NCBI GenBank assembly: GCA_006538405.1
Contig: BJKQ01000002.1
Location: forward strand, 62,001 to 126,000
DNA from: Hansfordia pulvinata
Lineage: Eukaryota > Ascomycota > Sordariomycetes > Xylariales
DNA: 64,000 nucleotides
Reading direction: 5' to 3'
Shown here: positions 11,048 through 21,533 of the stretch, one piece after another
Position numbering within the stretch: position 1 is the first letter of the stretch
Layout of the letters: each line of letters begins with the position of its first letter
Made by a program: the position numbers and the translations under genes
Notes under the pieces: generated by a model
Database searches by the model: none
Seen by the model: only the letters and a program-made list of their open reading frames with translations
What the model was told of the DNA's origin: nothing

Positions 11048-12966
11048 ATGACTGCGCGTGTGCCTGCTCGCACAACGGCTCGCTGGTTCTCTCTGGCCCC
11101 CGCCGCGTCTCCCGTCCCTCCCTCGGCCCGCTGCTTCTCCGCCGCCTCCGCCTCCGCCTCCGCCTCCGTCTCCGCCCTCAGCTCACCACTTCGCCAACTT
11201 GGCCTCCATAATCTTCCGGCTTCCCCCTGCTTTTCCCGCCGCCGCCGTGCCGAATCTCGTGTGAGATCTCTGCACGCTTCCGCAGCCGCCGCCAAAATGG
11301 CTCCTCCCAAGTCCACCCTCGACTTTCTCGACTTTGTCAACGCCTCTCCCACTCGTACGTGCTGCTTCCTACCTGGACCCCGGCTCCCTTTCCCCCAGCT
11401 CGTCCGCCTGCCCCGTTCCTCTCGGCTCCTCTCGGCCTGGCCCCGTCCCCCCCGGTGTCCATCTTCTCTGCCCGGCCGATCTCTCGGTGCCCCTCTTCAC
11501 TCGGCTGACTTCTGCCCCCACCTCCAGCCTACCATGCTGTCCAGTCCTCCATCGAGCGCCTCGAGAAGGCCGGCTTCACCCCCGTCAAGGAGCGCGACAA
11601 CTGGTCTTCCACTCTTCGCCCCGGCGGCAAGTACTACATGACCCGCAATGCCTCCACCATCGTCGCCTTTGCCATCGGCGCAAAGTGGAAGCCTGGCAAC
11701 CCCATCGCCATGGTCGGTGCCCACACCGACTCTCCCTGCCTCCGCATCAAGCCCGTCAGCAAGAAGTCTGCCGCCGGCTTCCTCCAGGTCGGCGTCGAGA
11801 CGTATGGCGGCGGCATCTGGCACTCGTGGTTCGACCGCGACCTGTCCATCGCCGGCCGCGCCCTCGTGAGGGACTCCCAGGGCAACTTTGTCCAGAAGCT
11901 CGTCAAGGTCGACCGCCCCATCATCCGCATCCCCACCCTCGCCATCCACCTCGACCGCTCCTCCGACTTCAACCCGAACAAGGAGAATGAGCTCTTCCCC
12001 ATCGCCGGCATGGTGGCCGCCGAGCTCAACCGCACCGGCAGCTCCTCCAGGCCCGATGACAAGCCCGCCTCCGCCGACGCCGATTCGGGTGAAGAAGACT
12101 TCCAGCCCCTGCGCAGCATGTCCGAGCGCCACCACCCCTACATCCTCGAGATCATCGCCGAGCACGCCGGCGTTGCCGTCGACGACGTTGTCGACTTTGA
12201 GATGATCCTCTACGACGTCCAGAAGTCGTGCCTCGGCGGCCTCAACGAGGAGTTCATCTACTCGGCCCGCCTCGACAACCTCAACATGACGTACTGCAGC
12301 GTCATGGGCCTCATCGAGTCGACCAAGTCCTCCAGCCTCGACCAGGAGACCAGCATCCGCCTCATCACCTGCTTCGACCACGAGGAGATCGGCTCCACCT
12401 CGGCTCACGGCGCCAACTCGGACCTGCTGCCCGCCGTCGTCCGCCGCCTCTCCATCGTCGCTGGTGACGGCCGCCGCGACTCGGACAAGTCCTGGGAGCA
12501 CATCAGCTCCGACCCGGACATTGACCTGAGCACCGCTTTCGAGCAGACCATGGCCGTCTCCTTCCTCGTCTCAGCAGACATGGCCCATTCCGTCCACCCC
12601 AACTACGTTGGCAAGTACGAGTCGAACCACCAGCCCGAGATGAACAAGGGCACCGTCATCAAGATCAACACCAAACGCTACGCCACAAACTCGCCCGGCA
12701 TCGTCCTGCTCCAGCAGGCCGCTCAGCGCGCCGAGGTGCCCCTGCAGCTCTTCGTCGTCCGCAACGACTCGTCCTGCGGCAGCACCATCGGCCCCATGCT
12801 CTCCGCCAAGCTGGGCGTGAGAACCCTCGACCTCGGCAACCCCCAGCTCAGCATGCACTCCATCCGCGAGACGGGTGGCACCTACGACGTCGACCACGCC
12901 ATCAAGCTGTTCGAGTCCTTCCTCTCCAACTACTCGGAGCTCGAAGCCAAGATCTTTATCGACTAG
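11048..12966 (+). CDS. APE4: Aspartyl aminopeptidase (peptidase family M18), with optional mitochondrial presequence
   Basis: CDS join(11048..11354,11528..12966), 581 aa; the 173-nt intron has GTACGT and CTCCAG ends. M18 enzymes remove N-terminal Asp or Glu with two metal ions. The ligand motifs are present: AHTDSPCL (His about 168), CFDHEEIGS (Asp386, Glu388/389), SADMAHSVHPN (Asp453, His456), RNDSSCGST and LSMHSIRETGG (His546). This matches the cytosolic DNPEP/Ape4 type more closely than vacuolar Ape1. The family is normally about 475-500 aa. An internal ATG at 11297, in the favourable context CCAAAATGG, gives a 498-aa protein of standard size starting MAPPKSTLDF. The in-frame ATG at 11048 adds 83 residues that are rich in Arg, Ser and Ala, lack acidic residues for long stretches, and end in RSLHAS, resembling a fungal mitochondrial presequence cleavage site. 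Both starts may be used. No frame breaks. Confidence 0.95.
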
Positions 12967-14066
12967 AGGCCCCCGTAGTAATGACCCGCGCGCGCAAGCA
13001 AGACAAATTTCCATCGCTCATGAAGCGCGAGGGAGAACGAGGACAGATGAGTGATGAACGTGACGAGATGTCTTTCATGTTAAGACGTGTAGAATATAAT
13101 GGCGAGTTGATTGATCCTGGCAGACCCTACGTGAGTTGATGCCGCCTTTTTTTCCTTTTGGTGAGAGACGCCCTGGTCCAGTCTTTCCGGCATCAGACGC
13201 CTCCGTCGCCTGCGACCGCGCGCGCGCGCGTCCTGCTCTCACCGCCTGACAGCGTCTGCGCAAAGAGCAGCTCCTGGGAACACACCCCTCCTTATCCAGA
13301 GACCACTGGATATCTTATCTTCAAGCAAGTGCTCATGTAGTTGGTAGATATGGGCGGGGCCGGCTCCGATCTAGGGTCCAGCCGCCAACCGCCATCGAAA
13401 ACGCTGGTGGCAGAACTGGCTCAGGCCCCTCCCCATCGCAGGGTATACATTTCCCAAAGTCGCCAAGTTACGCGAAGGCCAATGGCTGGGAGACTTAGGC
13501 GCAGCTAAACCTTTCGCACAATGCTCTATCCCATGCCCGTGCATGGCGCGAATCCAAATGTGCTCTTTCGCCCGGCTAGCTCTCCGGCGAGCGACGTGCG
13601 AAGACCAGGGGAAATATTCCGCCTGGATGACCTCAGGGGAGGGAAGCTTGTCTCGCGGCGCGAGGCAGGGCTGACTATTGCCCGTCGCGAGACAGCGGCG
13701 TTAGAATGATCCACTGGGCGCCCGTCACCGTCACAAAAGGCCGGCTGGGACGAAAGCACGGAAAGTCTGGGTCTATGGAAATGGCATGCGACAAGCTTCG
13801 CAGGAAGACGCCAAACGTAGAAAAGGCACTGTTCGCCCGCCTTGATAGCTCACTCGTCATGCCTTCATCATCAACCCAACTCTCCGACTTGAGCTCTGGT
13901 TCCACTGTGGCTTACAGTCCGCTGCCTGTTAAACTGCTTCGTTCCGCCGTCCTCGTTGCTCGCACATGACTTCGCGGCGCCGTTGGGTATATCCGGAAAA
14001 AACAAGCCCGGTGGTTCTGATCCCCGAATTTCACCAAAAGCTGTCCCGAGAACTCAAGTTACAACC
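12967..14066. other. Intergenic region between APE4 and the DHA2 transporter
   Basis: No convincing gene. It contains an alternating (CG)n stretch near 13219-13230 and the promoter of the DHA2 gene. Open frames around 13521-13969 occur on both strands at once and have no recognisable content. Confidence 0.5.
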
Positions 14067-15986
14067 ATGCGGGCGTCAATGCCAACAGGGGCAGAAGCCC
14101 AGTCGCCTACCTTTCAAGATGGGCAATCCAATAGTGAGTGCCAGCAGGATCTTCCACCTCTTCTTTATCAACCATCCTGCCCCTACCTTGGGATCTGACA
14201 AGAAACACGCATCTTCAGCTTCTGCCAGGCGATCTGAGCAACAAGCGGAAGCGGGCGACGATGAATTGGTGCCCGCCTACACGGTTCCGACGATTGAGGA
14301 CTATCGAATACGGCGGTTCAGCAAGACCCAGGATCAACCCATCTCCCGAACGGACACGAACATGTCGATGGCGCACAAGTTCACCCCAGTGCAGGAGATC
14401 CTCTTCGTAGCCATCATTGCGTCCGGCCAGCTCTTCACGCGTGAGTCTGCCCCGGTCCTCGTGCCTGATTTTCTTGCCCGCACTGCCACGGCGCTGACAT
14501 GCCTCGGCGGCGAATAGAAGCGGGATTGGGACAGGCCATCAGCATCATCCACATCATCGGCGACAGCTTTGGTATCTCGAACCCGGGAGAGCTCAGCTGG
14601 CTGATCGCCGGATACAGCCTGACGGTGGGAACTTTCATTCTGTTTTCTGGGCGGCTGGGAGACTGCTTCGGGTACAAGCTGGTCTTCCTGGCGGGCATGG
14701 CATGGTTCTCGCTGTGGAGCATGGTGGCGGGCGTGGCTGTCTACTCGCATGGTGGCGGCGACGTGCTGTTTGTGTTTGCTCGCGTGATGCAAGGCATCGG
14801 GCCAGCCATGTGCCTGCCCAACGGGCTTGCGATTCTCGGGTCGACGTACCCGCCGGGTCCACGCAAGGCCATGGTGTTTGCCATCTTTGGGGCCACGGCG
14901 CCGGGGGGTTCGGTGCTTGGGTCCGTCTTCTCCAGTCTGTTCGCGCTGGCGTGGTGGCCCTGGGCGTTCTGGTGCTTCGCGCTGATCCTCGCGGCCAACA
15001 CGGCCCTTGGCTACCTGGTCATCCCGCCGGCGCCCGCCGCCATGAGGCGCAGCCCGCCACGAGGTCTGCGGAGGTTGGTGGTTGAGCTGGATCTGGCGGG
15101 CACGCTGGTGGGCGTCACGGGCCTGGTGCTGTTCAACTTCGCGTGGAACCAAGCACCCATAGTGGGCTGGAATCAGCCGTACGTGTACGTGCTTCTGATT
15201 GTGGGAATGTTGTTTCTGGTGGGCTTCTTCGTGGTCGAGCTGCGGTATGCGGCCAACCCGCTGATCCCGTTCCGGGCCCTTACGGCGGACGTGTCGTTTG
15301 TGCTGGCGGCGGTTTCGTGCGGCTGGGCTTGCTTTGGTATCTGGTTCTTCTACTCGTGGCAGTTCCTGCTGGTTCTGCGGGAAGAGCCGCCGCTGCTGGC
15401 TTCGGCCATGTACATACCGGTGGCCGTGTCGGGGGCGTGCGCGGCCGTGTTTACGGGGCTGATGCTGCACAGGGTAGGCCCGCCACGGGTCATGGCCGGG
15501 GCGCTGGTCGCGTTCACGGTGGGCACCGTCATCATGGCGACATGCCCGGTGGAGCAGACGTACTGGGCGCAGACGTTTGTGTCGATCGTGGTGATGCCGT
15601 GGGGGATGGACATGAGCTTCCCCGCGGGGACATTGATCCTGTCGGACGCGGTGCCGCGGCGGCATCAAGGGGTCGCAGCTAGCCTGGTCAACACCATCGT
15701 CAACTACAGCATCTCGCTGGGGCTAGGGTTCGCAGGGACGGTTGAGGTGTATGTCAACGATGGCGGAGCCACGCCGGGCGACGTGCTGCGTGGATACCGA
15801 GGCGGCTTCTACATGGGCATCGGGCTGGCAGTGCTGGGCATCTTGGTCTGCACGGCTTTCCTGGTCAAGACGGAGAGAGCTAAGGGGCACGAAGGGGTGG
15901 TGATGGATCAGGAGAAGGGCCAGAGCCGGATTGAGAGCGGCGACGGACAGAAGCAGCAAGAACAGCCAGCGGGTGCTCAGGGATGA
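14067..15986 (+). CDS. MFS multidrug transporter, DHA2 (14-helix) type
   Basis: Proposed join(14067..14133,14219..14440,14518..15986), 585 aa. A plasma-membrane or vacuolar drug:proton antiporter of the major facilitator superfamily is predicted. Intron 1 (85 nt) has GTGAGT, CTGAC and TTCAG; intron 2 (77 nt) has GTGAGT, GCTGACA and ATAG. The second junction restores SGQLFTQAGLGQA, a sequence typical of this family. The hydrophilic N-terminus of about 85 residues includes VPTIEDYRIRRFS and precedes about 14 membrane spans. MFS motif A appears as GRLGDCFGYKLVF and motif C as PGGSVLGSVF. The ATG at 14067 was chosen because only that frame fits the canonical first intron; a start at 14119 reading through would need no first intron. 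The C-terminal tail is short and rich in Gln, Glu and Lys. Substrate cannot be deduced. It is not in an evident biosynthetic cluster. Confidence 0.88.
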
Positions 15987-18900
15987 GGCGGAGCGGGTCG
16001 AAAGTTGTGCCGTCGGCAATGGCCAGCAGCTGGCTGTTGGTGTCGGGCGGCGGGTTGCAGCCGTGTAGGATGAGATCAGATTCAGTTCGAGCTGGGTGGA
16101 GCAGCATGATGAAAAGTTGGTGTTGTTGTCGTTGTGGTGTAAGACAGGTGCATCGAGCGTGTGCAACCCAACTACCAAGAAGCAACCATTCTGAAGGGAT
16201 CCATTGATGGATCCCGTCATTCACAACCCAAGGTGTACCTTAGGTATCCAAGGTACCTAAGGTACGTACTCAACAGACGGGACGCGTCTGGCATCAACTG
16301 ATGGCCCGAGGCAGGAACGAACGCCAAGTGTGAATAGGCCGGAAGTCGCATGTGGTTGCGTTAATATGATGCCCGAACAAACAAAATCTACAATGGATGT
16401 GTGGTAAGTAATAAGGCACAAGTGTTCCTGACTTCGGAACCAATATCACCACACGTAAAAAGACGATCAGAACAGGATCGTGCGACCTCACCTGGCCAGC
16501 TCATACTTGAAAGCGACCGAGAGAAGTACGAGATCGCTTCAATGGTGTAAATGGCCAGTGTCAACCGTCTATCCGGATGTGTGCAACGTACCAGACTCTT
16601 GAGGCACGATTGATCCAGACCAATGTATCATGTCCAGTCTCAAGCTTTTGCATTCTCTTTTATGCAGAGCTCCCGGCTACACAACACCCGGCTATTCGGA
16701 TTGCAGCATTGGAGCCAATCACGAGTCAACTTGGAGGCGCCTACCACTTGAAAGTCATCTCGCCGATCAAGTAATCGTACGGCTACGAACTGATGTACGA
16801 GTTTCCAGGGAAGTAGCCGTAAACTCGACGCAGTAGAGGGGCACGGGTTTCGTTTTGATGGAGAAATTCCATTCCACGCGGGATCACGGGATAAGCCACG
16901 CGGGAGGGGAGGCTTTCGGCGGGGTCCGTTGGAGTTGGAAGGGTACGTCTGCGGTCGGGGCGGGGGTTTCCATCTGGAGGGAGGCAAGAGGAGGGGACTT
17001 CTCGTGCATCGTGTGCTATGTGGTGCACAGGTCCGGGGCACGGCTATTGTCAGTTTCATAACTAATGGCATAAAAATCCACCCGTCCGTCCGTACATGAT
17101 AGTACATATCGATGTCATCACCATCAAGCGCAGATCGGGTTGGTCTTTTCTTGATCGGACGGACTATCAGCTAGCACCTTTGCTGTGGATCCAGACCCGA
17201 TCTGGGTCTCCTGTGCGCCTCATGCTTGCATCACGACGCCTTCAGCTCCGGGCTGCAGGCTCTCAGCCGCCGGTTCGGGCTTCGCGTAACTGGCAGCACA
17301 GAGGCGAGACGCGAGGGCTGGACAAAGTGCGCCAACCCACAGTGCCTTTGCGGCTCGTGGCATGTTGTGGTACATCGTCCGTCGCCAACGTGGCTCAGCT
17401 TTGTGCAGGCCTTGCGGTGGCACGTCCAGTAGCTGGTGGAACGCGTCGAGGCTGAGGCTCAGCGCCGGCAGGCAGCATCATCCTGCTTTTGGCTGCCTGA
17501 CTCATGCGAGCGTTGTACGAGTACTCGTCGGCGCCTGCTTCTCGAGACGGTGATACTCGGAGGCGTAGACGAGTGTGACCGAACCTCGCCGCTGCAACGC
17601 TGTGACATGTCGAGGATGTGTACGAGTACCCGCACTGGCGGGGTCGGTGTACGTAAGCAGGTATCCGGTCCAGATCAACGACAAAGTCCTCGTGGGGTCT
17701 GCAGAGTACTCGTATGGTATGTGAGCGGGATACTCGGTCGAGATCAAAGACCCGGACCCGGCAGTGCGGCTTATCCCGATGCCGTGCCGATTGTTCAGCG
17801 GGGATCCGTGCCTTATTTCCGGGATGCAAGATCATGGGTGTGTGCATGGTGACAGCCGAAGGCTCAATGTCCACGAGCATCGCATCACCCGATTCGAGGG
17901 GCTGGGCTCACCAGCACTCCAGGTCATACCTTAGGTACCTTACTTGGTACATACCTCGTGCAGGTAGTACTCTGCTTTCATTTATCAAGTACCCGACGAG
18001 ACGCTCGCAAGCACCACGAGGCATCACGAGATGTATTCTGCCTGGCCCTGCGCGTGTGCGTCACGAGCGTCTAGCCTGGCCCGACTTGCACAATTTTCGC
18101 TCCTAGCCGCATTTCGGCTACTCCATCTTCCGTCTCGTCTCGACTTCACATCCTTGTTTTCACCCAATGTTGAGGGTTGCTGCTGCCACTTGAGCCACAT
18201 GGCTCTGAGATTCTGTACACAGTACCGTGTACACCCCGTTGTTCTCTCTTCTCTTTCTCGTTTCGTTCCTTCGGAGCGGAGGGGCAGAGGCCACGACAAA
18301 GAGAAGGGTTTCTACCTTTTTGTCAAAGAAAAAAAAGGTAAAGATGAAAAAAAAAAAAAAGAGAGAGAGAAGAAGGAGGGGAAGAAGCCTTTTTGGGGTT
18401 GCACAAAATGGCAGCCCCTCCTCTCTCATCCCGCCATCAACGACCGACCAACACGGCCCACGTCCCACAACCCCCCAATCAGGCGTGCCCGGCGGCTCGA
18501 GGCGATCTGCATGGAACCCGGCGGCCTTCATCAGCCCCGTCTACTGACACCCTTACGACCCTATCGCACCGGCAGAGCAGCCGAGCCGCCAACAGCCCAG
18601 AGAAGAGATGCAGTGCAGCGGTGCGGATGCAGACAAAGGGCCCACCGCATGCGGGTTTCCCAACCCCGAGGCCACGATCCATATCCGTACTCGCACGTAC
18701 ATGTCGGCCGCGAACCAGCGCTGGTGGGCTGCTCTTCCGGCGCCATTCGGGCTTTGTTGCCCCCTCTCGCCCCACCATCCCGTCCATCTTCTTCTCTCGG
18801 GTATACAGGAGAGAATCTGTTCCCGTGCGGGCCCCGTCCAGCCGGCGGCACAACTGATAGCACCGTCCATTGTCCTGTTGGTTCTGACTGAGAGTCATCC

Positions 18901-19622
18901 TACGGACACAAGCTACAGTACATTGAAGGCAGTGGGTAGATACCTACTATACATCGTTGGACTTCATGATGTATACATGTTTGAACCCGCATACATACCT
19001 CCACCACCTTTACATGTAGGTAGGTAGGTACTGGGTCGACACGTTTCACTATCCTCCAGCATCCCGAACGCCTGGGCTGGCCTCTTCCCCCCTCTACATA
19101 CCTAGGTTAGGTACCCAACACGTATGTACATGGTGGTAACGATACGGGTCCCTGCCCCGGACAGACTCCCTGCTTCCGAGATGCAGAATATTCTCGACCT
19201 CCACCAAATGGAAGTCTGAAAGTACGTACGTTAGGTAAGTGGGCTGGCAACCTGACAGGTTACCTAAGGTACCTACATGTAGGTAAGGTAGGTAAAGCTC
19301 CGTATAGGTAAGTAAAGTAGGCATGGACGTTAGGTAGGTAGGCCCACGTCAACTGTTTGATATTTAATGATAGGCGCCGGCCTCGCGGCTCCCTCATCTC
19401 GCCGTGCCACGACGTCCCCACGACGACCCCGACTCACCTGCTCTGCTCCAGTCTCGTCCAGGAAACCAGACCGGGCACTGCTCAGCGGCCTTGATTCTCG
19501 CCTCCAGCAAGCAAGCAAACCCCCTTCCCGGAACCCCAACTCGACGACACAGCTTGACCTCTCTCTGCTCACCGGCCTCGACCTCGACACGCCTCGGCCG
19601 CGCCTGGCCCCCATCTGCAGCC
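15987..19622. other. Intergenic region between the two MFS transporters
   Basis: No supportable gene in 3.6 kb. A perfect inverted repeat with 8-bp arms (GGGATCCA, loop TTGA, TGGATCCC) lies at 16196-16215, about 210 nt after the DHA2 stop, and could fold in the 3' UTR. AGGTACCT/TAGG words form dense blocks at 16231-16270, 17921-17970 and 19012-19336, the last just upstream of the DHA1 gene. TACGAGTA words occur near 17516, 17615 and 17706. There is an A14 run at 18347-18360 within a purine-rich stretch. Confidence 0.5.
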
Positions 19623-21533
19623 ATGGCGGCGATCAACGGCCCGTCTTCCACCTCTTCCGTGTCCACCACCGAGCCCGCCCGCGATGTCGAGTCACAGTCC
19701 CCAGCAACTCCCACCACCCCCACCACCTCCCTTACCTCCGGCGCCAGTTCGACCTGTCGGGCGTCACGCCGGCCGTCCTGGCGTCCAAGTACCCCGGATC
19801 GGGCACCCCCGACGACCCCTTCATCGTCGACTTCCTCCCCGGGGACGGCAGCGACCCCATGGACCCCATGCGCTTCCCCGCCCGCAAGAAGTGGCTCATC
19901 ACCATGACCCAGGCCGTCGCCGTCTTGGCCGTCGCCTTTGTCAGCACCGCCTACTCGGGCGGCGTCTCCGAGATCCTCGCCGAGTTCCGCGTCCCCCAGA
20001 TCGTCGTCGTTCTCGGCATCTCCCTCTTCGTCCTCGGCTTCGCTCTGGGCCCCCTCATATGGGCCCCGCTGTCCGAGATGTACGGCCGTCAGCGCATGTT
20101 CATCCTCACCTACACCGTCCTCACCGTGTTCAACGCCGCCGCCGCCGCCGCCCCCAACGCCGCCGCCCTGGTCGTCTTCCGCTTCCTGGGCGGCACCTTT
20201 GGCTCCTCCCCGCTGACAAACTCGGGCGGCGTCATCGCCGACATGTTCAAGGCCGACCAGCGCGGCCTGGCCCTGTCTCTTTTTGCATCGGTGAGTTATC
20301 CCACATGAACACTCTTGTATCCCCCTGTCGGCCGACCGATGGCCAGAGAAAAGAAAAAGGAAACGAGAGAAGCAGCCTCTACGTGTAACTAATGAGAACC
20401 TCCCCACCCAGGCCCCCTTTCTTGGCCCCAGCATCGGGCCCATAGTCGGCGGCTTCCTGGGCGAGGCAGCCGGCTGGCGCTGGGTCGAGGGCCTGATGGC
20501 GTGCTTCACCGGCCTTCTCCTCGTCATCTGCGCCCTCACCGTCCCCGAGACCTACGCCCCCGTGCTTCTGCGGCGGCGCGCCGAGAAGCTCTCCCAGGTC
20601 ACGGGCAGCGTCTACGTCTCGAAGCTCGACGCCAGCCGCCCGCGCAAGACCGTCGCCGGCGAGCTGCGCACCGCGCTGTCCCGGCCCTGGGCCCTCCTCT
20701 TCCGCGAGCCCATCGTCCTCCTCCTGTCGCTCTACATGGCCATCGTCTACGGCACCCTGTACATGTGCTTCGCCGCCTTCCCCATCGTCTTCCAGCAGGT
20801 CCGGGGCTGGTCGCCCGGCATAGGGGGCTGTCTTTCTTGGGCGTCGCCGTGGGCATGGTCGTCGCCGTCGCGGGCAGCATACTGGACAACAAGCGTTACA
20901 ACCGGGCCGCCGCTCGGTCTCCCGGTGGTCACGCCCCTCCCGAGGCCAGGCTGCCCCCGGCCATGGTCGGCTCGTTTCTCTTGCCCCTGGGCTTGTTCTG
21001 GTTCGCGTGGACCAACGGGCCCGAGATCCACTGGGTGGTCTCCATCATCGGCTCCGGCTTCTTCGCTGCCGGCCTCGTCCTGGTGTTCCTCAGCCTATTC
21101 AACTATCTGATTGATGCATGTGAGTAGCAAGCGAGAATGCCAACCTTCACTCCCACCTCCTTTATTTGTTATTCGAAAAGGAAACGGGGAAAAGAAAGGG
21201 AGTTGAGAAAGGGGCCATATAAAGACAACAAAGCACTGACTAAAATCTGCCTTAGACGTCATATATGCTGCCTCGGTGCTGGCTGCCAACTCGGTGATCC
21301 GCTCCCTCTTCGGCGCCGCCTTCCCCCTCTTCACCTCGTACATGTACGCAGACCTGGGCATCCACTGGGCCAGCTCCATACCGGCATTCCTCGCCCTGGC
21401 CTGCCTCCCCTTCCCGTTTCTCTTCTACCGCTACGGCGAGCAGATCCGCGTCAGGTGCAAATACGCCGCTGAGGCCGCCGACGTCCTGGCCAAGATCCGG
21501 ACACGCAACGACGACGAGCCGCGCTCCGGTTGA
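19623..21533 (+). CDS. MFS transporter, DHA1 (12-helix drug/polyamine) type, with two apparent one-base deletions
   Basis: Proposed join(19623..20290,20412..21119,21256..21533). Introns are canonical (GTGAGT...CCCAG, 121 nt; GTGAGT...CTGAC...TTAG, 136 nt). The ATG at 19623 opens a frame ([12 protein letters not shown]) that must shift near 19745 to reach [21 protein letters not shown] second shift is needed near 20826, after [10 protein letters not shown], to continue as [16 protein letters not shown]. One base added at each site gives 551 aa, a normal family length, and no other stop is present. Family signatures: the [18 protein letters not shown] pre-membrane segment, motif [18 protein letters not shown], motif [20 protein letters not shown], and the second-half segment [20 protein letters not shown]. 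It is predicted to export drugs or polyamines at the plasma membrane. If the breaks are real it is a pseudogene; I favour sequence error because five other genes here show the same kind of lesion. Confidence 0.8.

Noticed and set aside
11497..12501. Long open frame antisense to APE4 (334 codons)
   Set aside because: It mirrors the GC-rich codons of the M18 gene, has low-complexity Val/Asp/Gly composition and no domain.
14119..14440. Alternative start of the DHA2 transporter at 14119, reading through without the first intron
   Set aside because: A canonical 85-nt intron (14134-14218) fits the frame opened at 14067, and removes a residue stretch not expected in the family; kept only as an alternative.
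14334..15668. Long antisense frame over the DHA2 transporter (444 codons)
   Set aside because: Arg/His/Gln-rich composition typical of a complementary-strand shadow; the sense strand has clear MFS motifs and introns.
19012..19336. TAGG-rich blocks considered as an interstitial telomere repeat
   Set aside because: The unit is GGTA/TAGG with palindromic GGTACC, not the TTAGGG repeat of filamentous fungi.
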